Part shown: positions 7,541-11,296 of the stretch, in pieces
Numbering within the stretch: position 1 is the stretch's first letter
Layout of the letters: each line of letters starts with the position of its first letter
NCBI RefSeq assembly: GCF_000330505.1
Contig: NW_004443536.1
Location: 332,651-343,946, forward strand
Direction: 5' to 3'
From: Entamoeba invadens IP1
Taxonomy: Eukaryota > Evosea > Mastigamoebida > Endamoebidae
Length of the DNA stretch: 11,296 nucleotides
The notes under the pieces: generated by a model
What the model saw: the letters and a program-made list of their open reading frames with translations, nothing else
Databases searched by the model: none
What the model was told of the DNA's origin: nothing
Made by a program: the position numbers and the translations under genes

Positions 7541-7653
7541 TAATTGTTTGTCGCATCGACAAATTCTCTTTCTCCATTGGAAATAGGAGAAACGTCACCA
7601 TTGTTAATAAAAGTTTCGAGCCATCTAATAGTTGTTGGTGGAAGAGGAGTCAT
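7540..7653 (-). CDS. Short coding-looking segment, possible C-terminal tail of the Harbinger-like transposase
   Basis: An open frame of 37 codons from ATG 7653 to TAA 7540-7542 (starts MTPLPPTTIRWLETF, ends REFVDATNN). The frame is also open a little upstream of the ATG. Its composition is protein-like rather than AT-noise, with Trp, Pro and Gly residues. It directly follows the broken transposase in another frame, so it is more probably its detached tail than an independent gene. It lies inside the pseudogene entry and is listed separately because no family match is claimed for it. Confidence 0.3.
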   Translation of the reverse strand: MTPLPPTTIRWLETFINNGDVSPISNGEREFVDATNN

Positions 7654-9317
7654 AAAAAGATCTTTTATGACTTTATTTATTTATTTTGAGGTTCAGTGAT
7701 TAAATAGTAATGGAAAATATAAAAGTGGACATTTCTCAATGGGCATTTGGTAATTTTGAAATTCAACAAAGCATGGGCAATTGTAACATATTTACTTTTA
7801 TTCTTTGCTTGTAATTTCCATTGATTTCTCATCAATTTAAAAGTGAATACCAATCCTCCAAATACATTTCGACAATAATTCGACATGAAAAATGAACATT
7901 ATTGAGGTTTCGAATTGCATCCACCTGTTGAGTGGTGTATTCAGTTGGAAGATCCAATTGAAGAGGAGTGACGGGGTTCAGACAAGATTTGTAGCCTCCA
8001 TTAGCAAGAAACAACATTCCTTCATCAACACACTTTCTATTCAGGTAAGTTTTAAAAACAACACTGTCATATGTAGCAGCTAATATTTCAGTCACAATAC
8101 TAACAGCAAGTCCGAAATAATTAATTACTAATATTGTTTCAACCCTGAGTGTTTGAACTTGTACGAATAAAACCTTTTTTGCAATTCAACAACCTTTTTT
8201 CTGTTATTTTTTGGTGATTAACTGGTTAGTTTCTTCTATCAACAACATAATATACTTTTGCTGAATCTGGAATAAATTGAAGAAAGGCCGGATTTGTATT
8301 GGTTGAAAAGTTTAATATTGTAGTTTGACACTGTTTAATTGAATCAATAAACGGGTAATACAATGGATCATAAAATAAGTCCAATGCCATTTTAATCCAA
8401 CCATAAACGTTAGTTTCTCTTCTATGTTTCTCTTTCATTTCAAAGTTTGGTGTGTCAATTGGTCCAGAAAAAGAATGCGCACAATATTGAAATTGTAAAA
8501 CAGTTAATTTAAATATAATCACAGTGAATTTGAGTGATTGGTAGCAACAACAAATTACAATATGACATCTGACAATATTCATTTTACTCTTCAATTGCTA
8601 GATTAGGCTCAGTACCAACAAAATAACCAAGTTGTTCAATGTTAGCTTGTTGATTGTTCACAACAAAGTATTCCTTTATGTATTGAACGAATTCAAGCAA
8701 TTCGCCAAATTCCCATTTTGAAAATCCGGTCAAAGTGAGACATCTTGTGTCGCCAGTTAAGTTTATTTCACATGGTGTTTGTTTCTATTCTATTGGTATG
8801 GGAGCTGTTGGTGTTTGAATTGCAGTAGAGTCGAACTGAACAATTACCATTTTTAAAAGAAATTGTGATGTAGATTCTTGGGTATAAGTGTTAGTCATCA
8901 CCATATTAACAGCTTCTTGTCTCAAAGTTATCAGTGAAGTTGTTTGAGCACGCATTTCATTTCTTGACTGACGTTGGAGTGGTTGATCTCGCTGTGTAGT
9001 GGTTGACTTTTTGACAGCTTTTTGATGTGTTTGGTACTTTGTGATGGTCTTGGTGGATTTCTGGTGGTTCTTGTGTGTCTTCATTTGCCTCCTCTATGTT
9101 TTGAACATGACTTGTTGATCAAATGGAGTTAGACAAGGGTCTAATGAAAAAATAATGAGTCCCGCTGTGCCTGATTTGTAGTGGTCGTTGCTGTGCAGAG
9201 CTTTTTTGTGGTTTTTACGGGGAGTGGTTGTTGCTGCGCATGTAGTTATGGCTGTTGTTGTGTACCAACAGTTGTTTCAAACAAGCCATGGTGGTTTTGT
9301 TGGTTAATGTTTTCCAT
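7540..9317 (-). pseudogene. Decayed PIF/Harbinger-like transposase (DDE_Tnp_4), catalytic Asp changed to Asn
   Basis: Read right to left. An ATG at 9317 starts a Gln-rich segment ending at an in-frame TAA. A Gln/Thr/Lys-rich block (9084-8785) runs through a TAG into RCLTLTGFSKWEFGELLEFV (in 8584-8784), like the helix-turn-helix region preceding DDE_Tnp_4 (LTGLs.eeF..Ll). Next come VYGWIKMALDLF and VYYVVDRRN (first catalytic D, codon 8238-8240; TAA right after, then PVNHQK). Next, INYFGLAVSIVTEILAATYD and LANGGYKSCLNPVTPLQ, where the family has LaDsGY; codon 8000-8002 is AAT (Asn) instead of Asp. Finally IIVE (Glu 7868-7870) and, one frame over, NVFGGLVFTFKLM, matching vE.aFG.lK. A coding-looking tail follows to a TAA at 7540-7542. 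At least five frame changes plus several stops make this clearly dead. Family assignment rests on the motif order; no reliable terminal repeats were found. Confidence 0.55.
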
Positions 9318-10711
9318 TGTGTTTTTATAATTTTGAAACCCATAAATATGTTTAGAGTTTTTAAGAAAAAATAAAACAAATAAACTTTTTTAACCCTGTT
9401 AGAAAAAAAAATGAAGGTATTTTAAATCTAAATTCATTTATATATTTAAATTCCTTTTTCTTGTGTATAATTTGATTTTAAGCAAAAAATGGACAAAATT
9501 ATCCATATTTTACCTTGAAATTGAATCAAAATGGATTTTTTGATAAACAAAAGTTTCTGATTGCCATCCTATTTTTTATTATTAAAAATAACACGTATAT
9601 AATACATAAAAAAGCGGGCATAATTATGATCATTTTTTTGAGGAGTTTGAAGGCAAAGAAAATATGATAATCTCGATCATTCACAATATAAAAAAGCGTG
9701 TAATTGGTGTGTTTATTAACTTTTGTTTGGATGATAGTCAGATGTATTGTTATACAACCTAGTTATCATTCAGTCAAATTCCTTTAAAATTTACAAATTT
9801 TTATTATTTTTTTTAAAAATCTAATAGTACTTATTATACTATTTATTAAAAGCAAATCCTACAATTTCACACCCAACTACCGTTTTATAATTATCTTTAT
9901 TTTATGTATCAAACCATTGTTTGAAAAAAATCACTGCACGTTGTTCATTTTACACAATTCAAAAAGAGAAAGATGATAAAATTTACTTTCCAGCACACTG
10001 AATACGACAGTTGAGACTAAAGTGATTGAAAGACTTTTATGATTTTTTTTCTTACTAAAATAATTTTATATGGTTATTTTGATTATAACAAATAAAATAC
10101 TATAATATAATTAATAAAATAATAAAAAAAACATAAATTTATTCCTAATTATACTACAATATACTACATCATAATTATATTATACAATTTTTTATTATTA
10201 TTTCATTTGATGTAAAATATTAATATTATATATATTATATATATCAAATATTATATAATATTATAATAAATTAAATATATATTCATCTGATTATTTAAAA
10301 AAATAAAAAGACATTTAACGTGAGGGGAGAAAGCCACGCCTGGAGAGAAACCAGCACTTATTTCTTTTTTGTTCTTTTACTGGCTAGCATTCGAAAAAAG
10401 GTTCAGTCTTAGTTTTTTGGTTACCTAAAAATCTTCCTTTATTAAAAATAAAATTTGAAATTATATGAAATCAACATTCAACAACATATTTTAATTATTC
10501 AAAAATTAAAAATAAATTAATATTATATTATAAAGGTGTGATAAAATGGTTACCACCCAAATAAAAACCATTGAAAATACAATTGAGCAGTTTGTAATGT
10601 TCGATTCGTTGGTAATTGTTTTCCAAGATAAATGATTTATTATAAAAATCTTTTTGTTTTGGAAGAAAAATTTTATTTCGGGCTTTTGAAGAAATAAAAA
10701 ATAAAAAAAGA
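9318..10711. other. AT-rich region without a supported gene
   Basis: No convincing coding sequence on either strand. The longest plus-strand reading that looks slightly coding is a 29-codon frame from ATG 10546 to TGA 10633-10635, with no recognisable motif. A word ATAAAAAAGCG-G is repeated as ATAAAAAAGCGGGCATAATT (9606-9625) and ATAAAAAAGCGTGTAATT (9688-9705). The stretch 10060-10300 is almost pure A/T with many small palindromes. The upstream end and any terminal repeat of the Harbinger-like element should lie in its first part but were not identified. Confidence 0.5.
10315..10357. other. G+C-richer island with two small hairpins; possible structured RNA or old insert
   Basis: About 40 bases of roughly balanced composition inside very AT-rich flanks. 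CGTG (10319-10322) can pair with CACG (10335-10338), and CTGG (10340-10343) with CCAG (10351-10354). The two loops carry similar purine-rich text (GGGAGAAAG and AGAGAAA). The stems are short, and no known RNA family is recognised. Confidence 0.3.
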
Positions 10712-10918
10712 ATGGTGTGTGCTTATCATGGGTGGTTGGGGTCTTTCTTTACCGAAAAAGCAGTTGAAGGATTCAACAAAAACATGATAGTTGTTTTTCA
10801 TTTGTGTCCTCATTCAAGTCATCTGACCCAACCATCAGACTTGGTTATCTTTAACAATTTAAAAGTTTGTATTCATGTTAGTGTAGTCGAAACCGATTCC
10901 AGAATCGGCTTTTCTTGA
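10712..10918 (+). pseudogene. Fragment of a second DDE_1 (pogo/Tigger/jerky-type) transposase
   Basis: A 68-codon frame. The segment NKNMIVVFHLCPHSSHLTQPSDLVIFNNLK fits the family's third-Asp region (n.I....lPphsSHllQPlDvgvFg.lK), with D in QPSD as the candidate third catalytic residue. Upstream, AYHGWLGSFFTEKAVEGF matches the shape of the second-Asp region (vDGHgSH.t..fl), but the Asp and the second His are gone. After NNLK the match stops, and the frame closes inside the palindrome cluster at 10893-10919. It differs from the 5380-7054 enzyme (SHLTQPSD versus SKLQPND), so it comes from another element. There is no trace of the N-terminus or first Asp in the window. Confidence 0.55.
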
Positions 10919-11184
10919 AACATTTGGGAAATATTTTTGATTCCTGGATCAGAAGTTTCAGGAATCAATAAAAATATTTGGGGAATTTTATTTTTTTATC
11001 AAATTTCTAAACCGATTCCGGAATCAAAAAATATTCAGAAATATTTTTAACAACGGTTCCAGAACATCATGATTACCAAACTTAAAATTGGTACGTTTTC
11101 GAACACGCAAGTACCCGAACTTCATAAACAAATATTCCCAAACTTTTGATTCCGGAACACGACAGTTTCAGAACCAATTCCGAA
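10893..11184. repeat. Cluster of palindromic TTC-NN-GAA units
   Basis: Exact TTCNNGAA occurs at 10897-10904, 10912-10919, 10957-10964, 11016-11023, 11057-11064 and 11150-11157; near-matches are at 10941-10948 (TTCCTGGA), 11034-11040, 11167-11173 and 11178-11184 (one-base spacer). Several sit in longer palindromes: CCGATTCCAGAATCGG (10893-10908), GATTCCGGAATC (11014-11025) and GTTCCAGAAC (11056-11065). TTGATTCCTG (10937-10946) is perfectly inverted at 10959-10968 (CAGGAATCAA). The context (A)AACCGATTCC recurs at 10891 and 11009. TTCNNGAA is the tail-to-tail half-site pair of heat-shock elements; it could equally be a decayed satellite or transposon end. Confidence 0.6.
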
Positions 11185-11296
11185 ATCACCAGTATTATAT
11201 TAAAAATTTATTAATAAGCTAACTAAAAAAATAACAACTTTAATTTAATATTAAATTTGATAGATTTGTATAATAATATCTTTAAAAGTGTTTGAT
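11185..11296. other. AT-rich window end, nothing identified
   Basis: About 110 bases of mostly A/T sequence after the TTC-NN-GAA cluster. No coding frame or repeat is supported; the gene that the cluster might serve, if any, lies beyond the window. Confidence 0.4.

Noticed and set aside
7892..8083. 63-codon plus-strand frame
   Set aside because: Antisense to the DDE_Tnp_4-like motifs; a shadow.
10060..10300. Many small AT palindromes as a replication origin
   Set aside because: Expected by chance in almost pure A/T sequence; no other origin feature is seen.

Overview
The window looks like nuclear DNA of an AT-rich, intron-poor unicellular eukaryote. My best guess is Entamoeba, most likely E. 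invadens or a relative, which carries many DNA transposons. The evidence is indirect: very A+T-rich spacers, one long intronless gene, TAATT-type sequence just after its stop, and several DNA-transposon remains. I see no rRNA, tRNA, CRISPR array or bacterial operon. The organism call is an inference (about 0.55).

Layout. (1) Positions 1-1802, minus strand: two tandem, diverged copies of an unrecognised secreted-protein gene. Both are broken: the first by one frameshift at a short A run, the second by a frameshift after its signal peptide plus two in-frame TAA codons. (2) 1803-2442: AT-rich spacer. (3) 2443-4908, plus strand: the only clearly intact gene, an 821-residue eIF4G-like initiation factor with a C-terminal MIF4G domain, a diverged eIF4E-binding box and an N-terminal 19-residue repeat. 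(4) 4909-5173: spacer with three consecutive hairpins. (5) 5174-7377: a whole pogo/Tigger-type transposon with 26-bp terminal inverted repeats (25/26 identical) flanked by TA. Its transposase keeps all three catalytic aspartates (DD30D) but is split by frameshifts and a stop. (6) 7459-7540: nested palindromes. (7) 7540-9317, minus strand: a decayed PIF/Harbinger-like (DDE_Tnp_4) transposase whose second catalytic Asp reads Asn. (8) 9318-10690: AT-rich sequence with a small G+C-richer island. (9) 10712-10918: a fragment of a second, different DDE_1 transposase. (10) 10893-11184: a cluster of palindromic TTC-NN-GAA units.

The genes do not form a pathway. The picture is one housekeeping gene beside a graveyard of three unrelated cut-and-paste transposases and a decaying tandem family. 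The least explained items are the TTC-NN-GAA cluster, the hairpin trio with a repeated TGGCGAGT word, and the secreted-protein pair.
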